Positions 1-11,854 are shown, numbered from the stretch's first letter. The stretch is 64,000 nt of DNA from Vanilla planifolia (GCA_023846275.1 CM043868.1:4173153-4237152); one strand, 5' to 3'. Translations and numbers: made by a program. The notes: generated by a model not told the origin, from the sequence alone.

Positions 1-214
1 CTTTAAGAATTTACTTTTCATGTATTTTGATCAAATTAATTTGTCAAGTAGTAGTTTCCAATTCAATGTTTAAGAAAAAAAGTAGCCATTATGGCTTTGA
101 GATGCTTTAGACATAAACTATATTCCTTAATTGGAGCAAGAATCCTATCCCAAGTAGCTTAGTGATATTTTTGTAGTTTATTAATGGCTCTCCATAAAAT
201 AGTTTTCATCTCCT

Positions 215-1345
215 CTACTCTATCAAACATCTATAGTGGTGGGTTGGCCATCATTAATGTAAAAATTGTTATTGAAGACAACATTTCTGCTAAGAATTAC
301 TCTTCCTCTCATTGAGAGAAGCTTCTTGTTCCATCTAGCCATTTTGTCCAAAATGTGTTGGAAGTACATAACTTTTTTCCTTCTTGTATATAGCAGGAAA
401 CTCAAGACCTAAGTTTCTTGCACAAGTTTTTTATTACACTTGATTGCATTAGCAATTATTAAGCAATTTAGTTTTTTGCCACTTAATTTGAAGTCCAAAT
501 GATTCTTGAAATGTCATAAGCATTTTATAAATAATAAAATTTATCTTCTAGTCCCCTCAGTAGTAGTGCAAGTGAGAAACAAATGGGTAGCCTTTTGGTT
601 TGGCATAATGGGGGGATTTTCCATTACAAATAAGTTTTTCTAGTGTCTTACTAAATAGCTCCATAGCCTAGATGAAAAGTAAAGGAGATATGGAGTTCTC
701 TTTTGTAATGATCCTAGAAAATTGGAAGAATCCATTTGTATGCCATTTATAATGATGGATATCAAAAAACTACCCAAAAGTTCCATGATCAAGTTCATAA
801 ACTACAAAAGTTTGATTTAGCATGCACTTTGCTTATAAACTTCACAAGAGACTACTAAAGGCATGCTTTTTAGTCCAACTTAACAACACAACTCCTTTAT
901 GTTTTCAATTTAAAGATCTGTTCAATTTATGTGCTAACAAGATGTTATTGGAAATATCTCTTTCTTTTACAAATTCAACCTTCTTAGATGAGATGAGTTT
1001 AGGTAGCACTATTTGAATTCTATCCACCAACTTTACAAAAAGCTTTTCATTGAAATTACATAAATAGATTGATCTCTAATCTTTGAATGACTCAAGATTA
1101 TGATTCATTGGCATCAATACAAGAATTGTGAATATTCCTTGGAGATAGGACTCATAGCAATGAAATTCATAGCCATGTTTAACACAAATCCAGTAGTAAT
1201 TCCTTGAAATTGGGTGAAGCATTGCCCATTGTATCCATTAAAACTTGGAGCATTGTCTTTATCCTTTTGAAAGATAGTCTCTTTTACCTCCTCCAATGTG
1301 ATCTTTTTCATCAACCAGCTATTATCTTCATCTAAAACCAAAGCC
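215..1345 (-). pseudogene. LINE A reverse transcriptase (broken)
   Basis: The enzyme would copy LINE RNA at a nicked target. The N-terminal part at 1114-1341 reads NSWLMKKITLEEVKETIF followed by a NAPSFNGYNG segment, matching the plant LINE pattern in which a helix ending in AIF precedes DKAPGPDGF. Around 440-620 a second frame gives FQESFGLQIKWQKTKLL, the stretch that follows the catalytic YADD. The YADD position itself (about 560-590) is corrupted by a stop. At 301-321 the ORF gives LLSMRGRVIL, the conserved LS-GGR motif downstream of the palm. At least two frame changes and several stops separate the parts. The zinc-finger-like C-terminus would lie outside the window. Confidence 0.85.
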
Positions 1346-1682
1346 GTGATGTTGTCTAGTATATCTTTATTAACAGGTAATTTGATAAAAGAAAATCGTG
1401 TTTGGTAATGATGGATAGCACGTTCATGAATATTTTCATCTTGATAAATTATGGCACAAATGGAGTCTTTGATGCAATTAATGTCTAGACTTGTTCTTTG
1501 GGCTTTTTTGTTAGCTTGAAAATATTGTGTTTCTCTTGCCTTCTTTACACCACATGTTACTTACCTTTTACTTTTTCTTCTTTTAACCAATTCTTCCCTT
1601 AAGTGATAATTATCCTTAAAAAGCTCTTTTCTTGCCTCCTTCATTTGATTATCTTAAAATTGAGTTTCTTTAAACCTTACAA

Positions 1683-2560
1683 TGTTTTTTGCCTTTTTAA
1701 TAAAGTGGAAACTATTGCCAAAAGTAATCTTATTCCATTATTTAAGACAATAATTTAATCTTCTTAATTTAAATACTAAGGCCTTCTACCATAGCAATGA
1801 GTTAGGATTCACCAATTACTTCTTCACAATTTTAGTGAATGTGTGAAGCTTTTGCTACATCTTTTGAAATTTTAATTGCATAAGTCAAGAGGCAAGTCCT
1901 CTATTGACAAAAGAAGTAAAGGAGAATGATATGATCCAGCATTACATAAATGTTGCACTGTTGTTGGAGAGAAATGATTGATCCATGCTTGATTCACTAA
2001 TAGCCCATCAAAACGTTTTCAAAGCCATCTACCATTTTTTTTCCCTGCCAATGTAAATAAAATCCTTGTGAATGGAAGATCTCTTAAATTACATCGATTA
2101 ATGTAGTACTTGAATTTGCACATAACTTCTAGTCTAGGATTAGAGGAACCCTTGTATTCATTGATTGAAGTTATTTCATTGAAGTCAGCTGCGACAAACC
2201 ATGTACCATTCATTTTGCTCTTAAGCTTTTAGCATAGATGAAAGTACAATAGGCAACTTTTTACCCCCTAGATTATCCATGAACACATGGATTGATTTAT
2301 TATTATTGATCAATGTTTGACACTGGATGTTAACCAACCATAATAGCTAGATCTTATTAGATGTATTCTTAACATAATGGTCAAAATCAAGTCTCTTAGC
2401 TAGTGTAAGAAATTTTCTATTGCGAGTCATAGGTTCCAAGATAACAAGTGGAGATTTATTTTTTGTTTTAATTAGATGAATGAGTTAGCTTACCAAGCTC
2501 TTATTTGTTGAACCACCTCTTATGTTACAAACTAAGATGCTATCTATTAAGAGGCATTTT
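1683..2560 (-). pseudogene. LINE A endonuclease and EN-RT linker (broken)
   Basis: This is the exonuclease-endonuclease-phosphatase fold domain that nicks target DNA. Near 2550 the minus strand reads ILVCNIRGGSTNKSLVS, equivalent to the ILSWNIRGLG start of plant LINE endonucleases. At 2019-2213 an open stretch gives TWFVAADFNEI, equivalent to WLVAGDFNEI, followed by a D-L-F-T pattern. Near 1910-1940 LDHIILL replaces the usual SDHSPL. At 1714-1737 WNKITFGN matches the highly conserved linker motif between EN and RT; a stop codon sits directly before its Trp. The first Trp of the EN start is a Cys. Confidence 0.85.
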
Positions 2561-3189
2561 ATCTACAGTTTGAGAACATCAGGGTCTTTTATAAATCCCT
2601 TTTAGATTTTGCTGTTTCTCTTAACATTTCCTAGCCTTTTTCTTTGAGTGGCTATTATAAATTGGGATGAAGCTTCCTATTTAGATTGTATTAGACCAAA
2701 CTTTGTAGCAATTCCAAGTGAGTCATTGTTGAAACATTTAAATGATTTTAAGTCATATTACTGATGATCTTTCTCCTTAGTGGCTTTTAAATTAAAAAGT
2801 AAGCATACTTGTTTATTCTGTCTTTATGCATTTTAAGAGTAATGTAATCATTGGTAATCTAGTTTAAAATTATATATTATTCCATGCCAATTACATGGTG
2901 ACCTTACTTTTCTTTGAGCATGTACTTACTTGTGTTGTCATTTGAAATGACTGAATTGTTTGTGACTTTCTACATTCCTACCTTATGGTGGAACATTTTG
3001 GGTGAGCCTCATTGATTTTGCATGCAACATCAATTTTTGATATGAAATTGTTAGATTGCAATGATTTTTCATTCACACATTAGTCCCGTTCACAAATAGT
3101 GTCTTAGTGAGATTTTGTTCCTCCATATTTGTTGGTGCTTTGGGAGACATGGTTTTAGCTTACACAATAGGTGCCATTTTGTTATGCTT

Positions 3190-3800
3190 AAACTAAACAG
3201 CGGTGTGACCTTGCTTACAGCAACCTATGTAGTAACTACATCAGTTATCATGACGAGTTCTTTTTCATAATCCATTTGAGATTCCACCTTTTTAGTTATC
3301 TTGATTAGACTTGGTAATTCCTTTACTAGACCCACATCACTACACACCCTAGCTATGCTTAATATAGATAGATTAATAGTAGCCAAATCCACTGTTAGAG
3401 GGTTACAAATTGTTGATGCTAAGGAGTACAATGACACCTTACTAAAAAAATGCATTGGTAAATGCTCAAATGAAACCCAAATAGGAGCTAACAATGGTTC
3501 AACATTCAAGTGAACATAAGATGCCACTTAAAGATCCTCATCTAAGAAGTTAGTGATGTTCTATGCTTGGTGAATCCAACATCACAAATAATTTTCTTCT
3601 TTTTAAATATAATTAATAAAGTTTAGTTGTCGAGAGATCCCAACTTAAAGTTGCTTAAAATTTTAATTTTCTTAAATACAAATTACTTTGTCTCAATATT
3701 GGGTTTCCCATGTGAAAATTTCTTGATTAATTCTAGCTTGAATGGAGTAGTCATTTTATCAATTTCTTCTTCATCAAAAGTAATTTTGTGCTCTCATTTG
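3190..3800 (-). pseudogene. LINE A ORF1, DUF4283-like with knuckle (broken)
   Basis: This would be the RNA-binding, gag-like first protein of the LINE. The minus-strand open stretch at 3225-3527 (100 aa) contains APIWVSFEHLPMHFFSKVSL and later SIARVCSDVGLVKELPS, the two most recognisable blocks of DUF4283 proteins of plant LINEs, then VESQMDYEK in place of V-YEW-P. Directly downstream, in a frame shifted by two bases, comes CCKQGH, the end of a CCHC-type knuckle; the expected first Cys reads Tyr. Upstream to about 3800 the DNA aligns by eye with LINE B ORF1. A 101-codon ORF on the opposite strand at 3627-3932 is an antisense shadow. Confidence 0.8.
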
Positions 3801-4329
3801 AAGGTTGTCATTGGTTTCTTACAGATTGGTGAAACTATAGTTCTCCCACCCAATACCTTAGCAAAAGAACCATTTGTGGAGGTGAGGCCCCTCGAACCCA
3901 CCATGGAGGCTTATAGGCCAAATTACTTGTAGTAATAAAATATGACTAGGCATATGAACTCATCACTTAGGGTTGCAATCACTCCTCTCTAACTGGAAAT
4001 TGGGATTATTTGCCATTACCATTGCTGCCTTCCCATCTCCTTCTAATAATTAGTGATTTAATTAGTAAGGTTACTTTCAAAACATAAATGACACAAGTAT
4101 TAGGTTTCGTAGCTATGAAACAAGAAGCGCTCCCAAAATAATTCCACATGCTATGTTAATAAAATTATTGCACTAGTGATGGCATTTCAAAAGGTTGATG
4201 CCTCATTCTAGGTGATGGAATAACTTAGGATTAAGCTAGTTGTGGTTAAATGGTTGAAACCTATCTTTTGTGATTCCCTATGCAAATCTTCTACCAATAC
4301 TTTTATGTGGACAATTGTTTTTTGCATAA

Positions 4330-5100
4330 TGTTTGTTTTTCTTTTGCGAATGAAACACCTAATAGATTTTCAATTTTTTCCTTAATTCACACCTATGATA
4401 TTTTCTACATGACTTGCACTTAGGTGTCTCTCTAATTTTAAATATGATAGTTTGAGATCTTGGTCTTTCCATCTTGTTCTTTTTTAAATTTGGGTCTATT
4501 CTAGGAAGAAATTGATTCTTTTCATTTTCCTTCCACTTCTCCACCTTCTTTAATAGTTTGATTTCATTTTATGTCTTTCACAACATTTAATAGTTTCTTA
4601 CAAGTAGTATATTGATTACTTTTCTTCAATAAAATATTGCATATTAGAATTTGTAACACATTTAGCTTTTTTCTATCACTAGTTTTGGTGCATACATGAA
4701 ATTTTTGAATATGAATATCCAAAAATTGGTTGTAATTGTTATCCTCAAACATAAATTATCCCTTTTCTTTCCTTTTTTGCATTTTGCATGAACCATTTTA
4801 AGAATGTTTGATAAAACTCTTCCCATGATATTTTAAATTTAATTCATTCGCTAAAGAATAAGCTTCTTTGTCTTTTTTGTCTTGATTGTTCAAAATCAAT
4901 ATCCAAAATCATACACACCAATGATTTCTTTTCTCATATCTTGACAAGCCATCTCATCATAAAGCATGAAAATCCTTTCAAGCTAATCCATTAGATCAAA
5001 ACATATGAATCATTTTACTAAATGATTTAGTAGACACTATTCTAGCTATCCCTTTATTGTAGTAGGTGCTATCTTAATGTTTGCTATACTTTCTCTTATT
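4330..5100 (-). pseudogene. Ty3/gypsy gag fragment (broken)
   Basis: This is a remnant of the capsid-nucleocapsid protein of a gypsy retrotransposon. On the minus strand, pieces around 5000-5060 read LERIFMLYDEMAC, matching the W-LE-IF block of gypsy gag, and near 4840 WEEFYQTFLKWF matches the W-EF-FF block. At 4359-4544 the sequence PKCKSCRKYHRCELRKK corresponds to the C-C-YHRGEC finger that chromovirus gags carry ahead of the CCHC knuckle. The knuckle itself is unreadable. At least three frames are needed. No protease or RT follows on the left, where LINE A begins, so the element is truncated. Confidence 0.7.
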
Positions 5101-7900
5101 TCCTAATTCATTATCTACAAATCTAATCTTTTATTATTTTCTCATTGGATCTTATTTCCTTTTCTTTTCTTAATCCTCATGTTCTCTTATTTTATTTCTT
5201 CTCATAATTTGGTTTCAATTATACCTTCTTAGTTGTGGAATAATGATCTCATAGATTTCCTTATGCAATTCTCATGTCTCTTTAAGTTCATTTAATGAAT
5301 ATGCTATTCTCAAGTCTCTTTTTATTTATTTGATCTTGATATTTTGCAACTCCTTAAGAAATATGTTCTTATTGGAATCCCTATATTTTTAGATCTCTTG
5401 CTAAGCTAACCTATTCTAACCACGTTGAAAAGAGGAATGGCCTTGTCAAATTCCTTTGTTTCATAAGGTGATTCCTTTGCTACTTTATCATCCATATGCT
5501 ACATTGTTCTTTTTGTTTTATTATTTTTGTATATTTAGGTCTTGCTTCTATTTCTATCTTAAAGATGAGTGGCATTGCTCTTTTTATTCATCTGCTAATT
5601 GGAATTCATTCTTTATCTCTTAGCATTTGCATTTCCTCGTCTATCATTTCATAACTTATTCATCTATTTCATTTCAATATTGTGCTCTCATGTTTACTTA
5701 TGGAGGTAATAAAAAGATTTCTTCTACCATGCTACAATTAGCTTCCAATGATTCTAACAACTACTATATAAGCAAGAAGTAATCATAAAAGTTATCCTTA
5801 TATTATATTAAATTATTTCATATTGTTCTAAAGTCTCCTAATTATCCTTTTCTTTCCCTAACCACTTCTTCAAGATGCATGTTTTTAGTTTCTAGCTCTA
5901 TGCTATATTTGGCTTATATAAAGATATATTTATCGCATTATAATCATAAAGAAAAGATGTCAATGCTATATTTCTATTCCTTAATTATCAATTAAATAAT
6001 GTTTCAAAAATAACTCTCTATAGATCATCAAGATATCACCAAAAGGATTCTATTTATTATCTAATAATAATCTAATCATTTTGAGTTCAAAATAAAATAA
6101 CAAAATATTTTTAAATTTAAATCATTTGTCCCTTTTGTATCTCTATATCCCCCTAATTTATCTAAAAATCAAATATTTCAAAAAAAATTATTTAATGTCT
6201 CCCATAGTGCTCAATGTATACCTTCATTTAAATATCTCAAAACTATTACTAAAATTTAAATCCTTCTTAAAATCACCAATATAATTTAAATTCCATCACT
6301 AACAATTTATTTTAGATTTTTTTAAAAAATCATTAAATTTCTCCAATATTCAAATTTCAAAAACCTTCTTATATTTATTGTATTTAGTTTTCTTAGATAT
6401 CCATTATTTATTATTCTTTGATTTTATATTCTTCAAATTCACAACATTATCTAGTCATATTATTTCCATTTAATAATTCTTTACACATTACTTTGGCAAT
6501 TAATCTAAATTATAAAATGTTAATAAATTGTCATTATGGTTCTCCAAAACACATTCACATTGCTCATAATTTAATTATCCTCTTAATGTTTTCTTAAATA
6601 ATTTTTATTTAATTTTCTCTTTTTTGAAAGCAATGTACTATGGTATCTTATGTTCCACCCCTACTTTTGACACACCATCTAATAATAAATCATCTATCCT
6701 TCTTTGCTCTTGGTTTGAATATAATCTTTTCATGAATATTAACATACCACACTTTTCTTTGACTTAGCCCATTTAAACATAGATGTACCATGTCATGTAG
6801 TAAACCCTCATGTAATGTACATTGAACCTAATGTACTACATGTGTACACCATATTTCCTATAATTTTCCTTGTGTTTCTTCTTCACATACAATACAAGTC
6901 TTTATTGTACTATACATGAATTCAAAGTATAGGTTGTTGCAATTATGTAGTTTCTAAGCTCCATGCCAATTGCTAAAACACTTATAATATCATATTTCCT
7001 CTACGTGTTTCCATGCCAAATGGTAAAAACACATGTAAAAAAACATGGTTCTACTATGGTTTTGTATATCAAGTAGAAATCACATGAAAAAGAACATGTA
7101 ATGATATTCAATAGCAAAACAATATGTGATCCCCTTCCAAGATCTACCATGGTCACACACTCATTTTGTTTCTTTTGACAAGTTTTTTTCTTAGGTTATC
7201 TTATTAGAATGGCTTTTTGTAAGTTTTGTAAACTAAACTATCCATTCTTGTTTTTTAACATAGATTGATGAGACAATCAATAAATAGATAGTCATTGCAT
7301 GATGTAGTACTATGGACTAATTGAGATAAGAATCAATGGACTAGATGGATAATCAATGTAAGATTTGTAGAAATGAGCCATGAAGGAACATGCACTATAT
7401 TAAACTAATCTAATGAGCATTCATAATGAAATGATCTAAAGAAAAAACTGAGGGGAGGGGGATTTTACATCCTAAATTGACAATTTCGATGCCAAATTGT
7501 GGACCATGGACAAAGAACAAAGACAAAAATTGAGAACTGAATAAGATATCAAACTGTATGGTAAATAGAAACATACTATACGAAAGAAAATCTGATAAAC
7601 AAAGAGGATGACATACCATATGAAATGGTTTAACATATGATATGACATACAAACAAAGGAACCTAATCAAGTTTTTCATGAGAGACTAGTTGTGAACAAT
7701 GCATATGTTGTATAGGATGGACTAGCATGATGATTGAATTTTATTAGATTTGGATTTACAAGGAAGATGGAGGCATGAAATGGCAATTTCAAGCTATGAT
7801 AATGAGAATAAATTCTATTTTTGTGTTACCTTGCACATATTATTGTACCTCTCTCAAGACCAAACTAAATGATTTCCACTAATTGATTGTGAAGAGATCC
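5100..7900. other. Unassigned AT-rich stretch, probably old LTR debris
   Basis: About 2.8 kb without a recognisable protein remnant in any frame. From 5100 to 6650 it is pyrimidine-rich on the plus strand. Because it lies upstream of a minus-strand gag, it could be the leader and 5' LTR of that gypsy element, but I could not find a second copy or an LTR edge to prove it. A minus-strand ORF at 7410-7679 (89 aa) has no family resemblance and is probably chance. An imperfect hairpin at 6809-6842 is listed separately. Confidence 0.4.
6809..6842. repeat. Imperfect inverted repeat (hairpin)
   Basis: CATGTAATGTACATT, then a 6-base spacer, then AATGTACTACATG: arms of 15 and 13 bases that pair apart from a two-base gap. 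It sits in a short cluster of TGTAC motifs (6784-6852). Function unknown. Confidence 0.6.
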
Positions 7901-8731
7901 TTGTAGCTAAAAAAGAAATATTATTATCAATCAATTTCCTAAGTTGATCAATATCTTCTAGCCAAGCAATAGCACCATATTGATTGTAAAGAGCCAAACT
8001 ACCTTGTGGAAATTGTTGCAGTAATTGGGTTTTGAATTAGAGGTTGCATTGTCCAATAGAGAGACATCTGATTAACAATTAACATTCTTGTCATAGAGCA
8101 TATAAGAAAGCTAACATGAGGGACTTTTAACATCTCTATTCTGATTAATTCCTTACAATATCTAGGATGTTATCAATAATCAAACTGATTGATTTGTCCT
8201 GCTATGTAGGCAATATTTGCAAACAAACTTGTAACTTCATTTTTTTCATTGGAAACACGATATACTTGTGTGCTTTCCAAATAATGGTTATGGTAGAAAG
8301 TTCAATTTTCTCAAAATGTTTTTGATTATGTGCTTTCTAGATTTCATAGAAGATCGAGGAAAGAATCAAATATGTAACTCCCTTATTGACCTTTTCCATA
8401 ATTGATAGTTTTCATCAATTTTGGATCAATGTTGAAATATGTGTGCTATTCAACTTCTTAATTCTAAGTATTTAGTGGAATGAGAACAAACTTGATTAGC
8501 TTTGTTACACTCATAGAAAGCTTGATTGATTGTGTCTTATTGTAGATAAAATAAACACTTGGATACAAGTCAAGTACTAAGCTTTTACAGTTGTTTCAAA
8601 ATTTTGAGTTAGTATTCTCTACAAAAGTATTATGATTTTCAAAGGTATTTTAGATGTCCAAATTTGTCATCTAGATATAAGGATCAGTCTCTTTGCTCTA
8701 ATAATATTTCGTAATAACATTAAACTAAATG
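7900..8731 (-). mobile_element. LINE B, 3' part beyond the solo LTR (zf-RVT end)
   Basis: The minus strand immediately left of the solo LTR continues LINE B. Around 8640-8680 it reads WTSKIPLKIIILL, matching the W-KIPPKIKIFLWR block at the C-terminal end of plant LINE RT proteins. At about 8490-8530 it reads FYECNKANQVC, matching the H-FFEC-FA-VW block of the zf-RVT domain. Both pieces follow in order the segment right of the LTR, which ends with an LWK-like block. The target duplication aaatg at the junction confirms that the LINE was whole before the LTR arrived. The 3' end near 7900 is a guess; I found no clear poly(A). Confidence 0.75.
8727..8731. repeat. Target-site duplication, left copy (aaatg)
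   Basis: Five bases directly before the TG of the solo LTR, identical to 11855-11859 directly after its CA. Confidence 0.9.
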
Positions 8732-9202
8732 TGTTATACCCGATAAAATATTATACATTTAATCTCCAATAATTCAATTGTGGCTTGGATGATTTCAGAT
8801 CGACAGTAGGATGAGCCAGGAGCTCAATTTGAGGCTATTGGAATTTCTAAAATTTTCTGGGGATTTTTTGGAGCACCGAGGAAATTTTTAAGAAATTTTC
8901 CCTGTTTAATTGGATTTATTGGATTTTTGGAAATTCGAAAATCTAGTTAAATCGGTCTATTAGATTTTTAAACCGGAATTTGGTTTTTACCGCGCGTGAA
9001 CCGGACCGGAGCGGTTCAGCGAAGGCGGGGGACGGTTCGCCGAGTGCGTTTGCACGTGCGGTTGGATAAGCCACGGATAAGCAGATCGAACGGACGAGAT
9101 CAGCGGTGGAGATTAACCGGCTGATCGAGTTTAAGCGGCGTTATTAGAAGGTCAACCGGCGCTTAATGGGTTCTTAACGGGTTATTATCGGTTTAAGCTG
9201 GG

Positions 9203-9209
9203 TATTTAA
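9203..9209 (+). promoter_or_regulatory. Candidate LTR TATA box
   Basis: TATTTAA lies about 470 bp into the LTR, just before the GC-rich part, and is followed about 30 bp downstream by TTAGGGTTTCGAGCGG, a plausible transcript start region. No expression evidence is available; this is positional inference. Confidence 0.4.
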
Positions 9210-10006
9210 CCTGATTTGTTCGGCTGTTAGGGTTTCGAGCGGTGGCCGGAGACGAGGTGTTCGCCGCGAACGGCGATACTTTCCGGCAGCCTTTCAAGGG
9301 GCTTTTTGTACCTGGAGGTTCGCGGGACCGAGGAGAATCGATTGGTACCGGTTCCGTTCGGCGAGGAGCAGCGGTTGGTCGCGTGCGAGCTTCACCGTCG
9401 CCGGAGAAGAAAGGTAGGAAATTCAGATTTTAAATTAGTTATTTAGCAAATTAAAATATGGATTATTTCGCAAATAGCTACCGGAGCATGCGGATTGTGG
9501 TTTTTGGAATTAATTAATGCAAATTATTGATTTAGCATTTTAGGGTTTTTCTTCGGAAAATTATAACCGCCGAATTTGGAAATTTTACCAAGCATGTGTT
9601 GATTCGATTATGTGCTTTAATCATGTTAAGATAGTATCAAATGCTGAAATTTGTTTAATTTCATAGATTGTTAAAATGGGGATCGGATGAAACTTCGGCG
9701 GAAATTTTGATTGAACCTTAGAAATTAGTGGCATTAATGAAACATTAGGATAGTATGAACATCGGATTTTGTTTCTCCTTGATCTCGGTCGCCGGAAATC
9801 GACGGGGGAAACGGAATTTTCCCGGAGAAATCGTCGGCTAGGGTTTCGCGGGCGCCGGGCGGAGGAAGGAGATGGATTAGATTAATTTCGGTTTAGTTAA
9901 TTAAGTAATTGTAATTATTCAATATTTATTAATAATTTAAATGTTAAACGTCGGCTGGAAATTTGATTAATTATTCGGCCGGTGGGTTCTCGGTTCAGCG
10001 CGACAG

Positions 10007-10181
10007 CCGAACCGGCAGCGAAGACCGGTTCAGCGGGATTAGGCGCGGACGAATGGCGCGAAGGCCCGAACCGGCAGCGAAAACCGGTTCAGCGGGATTC
10101 GGCGCGGACGAACGGCGCGAAAGCCGAACCGGCAGCGAAAACCCGGTTCAGCGGGATTCGGCGCGGACGAACGGCGCGGAG
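10007..10181. repeat. 58-59 bp GC-rich tandem repeat, three copies
   Basis: Units start at 10007, 10066 and 10124, each beginning CCGAACCGGCAGCG and containing TTCAGCGGGATT and GGCGCGGACGAA. They differ by only a few bases. Because the unit is not a multiple of three, the same array creates overlapping ORFs in two frames (75 and 87 aa) that repeat the same words; these are artefacts of the array and not proteins. Confidence 0.92.
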
Positions 10182-10712
10182 GAAATTTAATTCGGAAATT
10201 AATCCGAATTTTCGGAAAATGGATATATGTGAATTTAAATTTTAATTCGGAAATTTATTCCGAATTTCGGAAAATTGAGAAAGGGCAGAATTTGATTTTT
10301 TGGAATTTAGAAAAAAATGCAGTAATTAGAATTTCGGGATTTTAAATTCTGAAAAAAATTCAGAAAAAGAGAAATTGGGATTTGAGCGATCTCGAAAATT
10401 CTGGAGATCCATATGTAGAGAAAAATTTCCTGAAGTAGGGAAAAATGTTGTCAGTGATGACAGTACCGTTGAAACAATCAGACAGAGGTATGGTACATGG
10501 ATGCTACCAAAACAGTCAGTAACTGTTACAGTTGTGTTGCTTGGACGGCAATGGCATGGATTGAGTCAGTTTACTCAATGTTGGCATATTTCACGGATTG
10601 ACATAATGGACCGGACTACTATAGACCCTATATGATGTTTTAGGGTAGTTGTGGTAGGTAACTATGCGGTTCAGACTTAGCTTCCACAGTATACATGTGA
10701 CTGGTAGGCGCC

Positions 10713-10983
10713 ATGCGTGTTTCGAGTGGGCGTATCCCACTGGCATGCTACCTGGAACCCCAGGCTAGGTTGTGATGCGTGTTTCGAGTGGGCAATCCCA
10801 CTGGCATGCTTTGCCTAGGCGCCATGCGTGTTTCAAGATGGGCAATCCCACTGGCATGTTACATAGACGCTGCGGTGTCGGGTGCTAGGCGTTATGATGC
10901 GTGTTTTGAGATGGGCGTATCCCACTGGCATGCTTTGCCTAAGCGCCATGCATGTTTTGAGATGGGCGATCCCACAGGCATGC
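10713..10983. repeat. Five-copy array of a hairpin-bearing motif
   Basis: A core beginning ATGCGTGTTT and running through GTGGGCGTATCCCAC to GGCATGCT occurs at 10713, 10775, 10824, 10897 and 10948, at irregular spacing of 62, 49, 73 and 51 bases. Each copy contains an inverted pair (TGGG, then 4-5 bases, then CCCA) that could fold as RNA or serve as a paired protein site. Copies differ by a few substitutions such as GTGGG to ATGGG. The array lies about 2 kb into the solo LTR. Confidence 0.9.
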
Positions 10984-11854
10984 TACCTGGAAGCCCAGAG
11001 GAGAGCTACTCTGGTGTGACTGGGGTGACTGTGGTTGGTCGGAGTCTGGAACTGAGAGTGCCTTTCCATCATACATTGTTATACTGTATTCCTATACTCT
11101 TGCTATTATCCTTCTCTTGCATGTGTGTTTTACTAGCTGCCTTTCCTACTGGGCGTAGCTCATTCCTTATTTATCTATATTTTTCCAGCGGCTCGGCAGA
11201 CTTGACGCCACCCAGATTAGGTGGGATCGTGGTCAGTAGGCTAGTGGAGGATATCTGATCTGTGATTTCTGAGACATTTTGGTTAGTGTGATTGATGCTA
11301 TTGGATGTATTCAGTGAGACTATTATTCTTATGTCAGGTATTGTGTGAGGATGAATCTGACTTATGTATCTGGTTGGATGATGTTGCACTTGTTGGACTT
11401 GGATCTTATTCTTGTGATGTAGTTTCCATTCACTGTCTTACTTATTGTTTTGGTGCTATGGTGTGTGGAGTGCCATATTTATATATTTATTCTGTGGATG
11501 TTATATATCTTTTTTTGATGGTGAGGTCATTACATGACTATGGAACTTACCATGGGGGTTCAGACTTCTATTAGATCGGTTCTCCTATCGGTATGGGATA
11601 GGAGTATTGGGTCTAGTAGGAGTAACATTGCGCGAGTCCATCTGTTAATTCAGGAGTCATGAATCCTGAGTTGACGGTGTACCCGGGAGATGGGATCCAC
11701 ATTGTTAAGGAAAGTAGGTGTGTAATGATGTGTTATATCCTATGTTTTTCGTAGGCTACTCAGGTTGGTATGGGACGATCTGAGCTGTCTATATGTAAAA
11801 AAGAAAAAAAAAAAAGTATGCCAAAAATCAGCCTAGGAAAAATGGGGTGTAACA

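Larger units (their letters stand above)
1..3980 (-). mobile_element. LINE A, degenerate non-LTR retrotransposon, 3' end beyond the left edge
   Basis: Read on the minus strand, this stretch holds the parts of a plant L1-type LINE in the right order: an ORF1 with a DUF4283-like domain and knuckle, then an apurinic endonuclease, a linker and a reverse transcriptase that runs off the left edge. Every part is broken by stops and frameshifts, so it cannot move. It is the same family as LINE B, because the linker, RT and ORF1 correspond and both lie in the same orientation. The 5' boundary is approximate. A gypsy gag fragment starts just beyond it at about 4330, so the LINE either inserted next to or truncated that element. 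The assignment rests on reading conserved motifs by eye, not on a search. Confidence 0.85.
8732..11854 (+). mobile_element. Solo LTR of a Tekay/Del-like Ty3/gypsy element, 3123 bp
   Basis: The segment starts TGTTATACCC and ends GGGTGTAACA, near-perfect short inverted ends with the canonical TG...CA, and is flanked by identical 5-bp duplications (aaatg). No gag-pol lies inside, so it is a solo LTR left by LTR-LTR recombination. TGTTAYACCC ends, a length of about 3 kb and a TACTGGGCGTAGCTCA motif near 11148 are what I would expect of Tekay/Del chromoviruses; that clade call is inference. Composition differs sharply from the surroundings: GC-rich with many CG dinucleotides, especially 8990-9420 and 9780-10190. 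An A-rich run lies at about 11796-11816. The plus orientation is set by the TATA-like box and the order of LTR features. Small ORFs inside are not genes. Confidence 0.93.

Noticed and set aside
3627-3932. 101-aa plus-strand ORF
   Set aside because: It is antisense to LINE A ORF1 and its upstream part.
7410-7679. 89-aa hydrophobic minus-strand ORF
   Set aside because: No family match and no supporting neighbours; expected by chance in AT-rich DNA of this length.
10375-11574. Three plus-strand ORFs (86, 159 and 89 aa) in GC-richer DNA
   Set aside because: They lie inside the solo LTR, cross its repeat array and match no family I recognise; composition alone makes them long.
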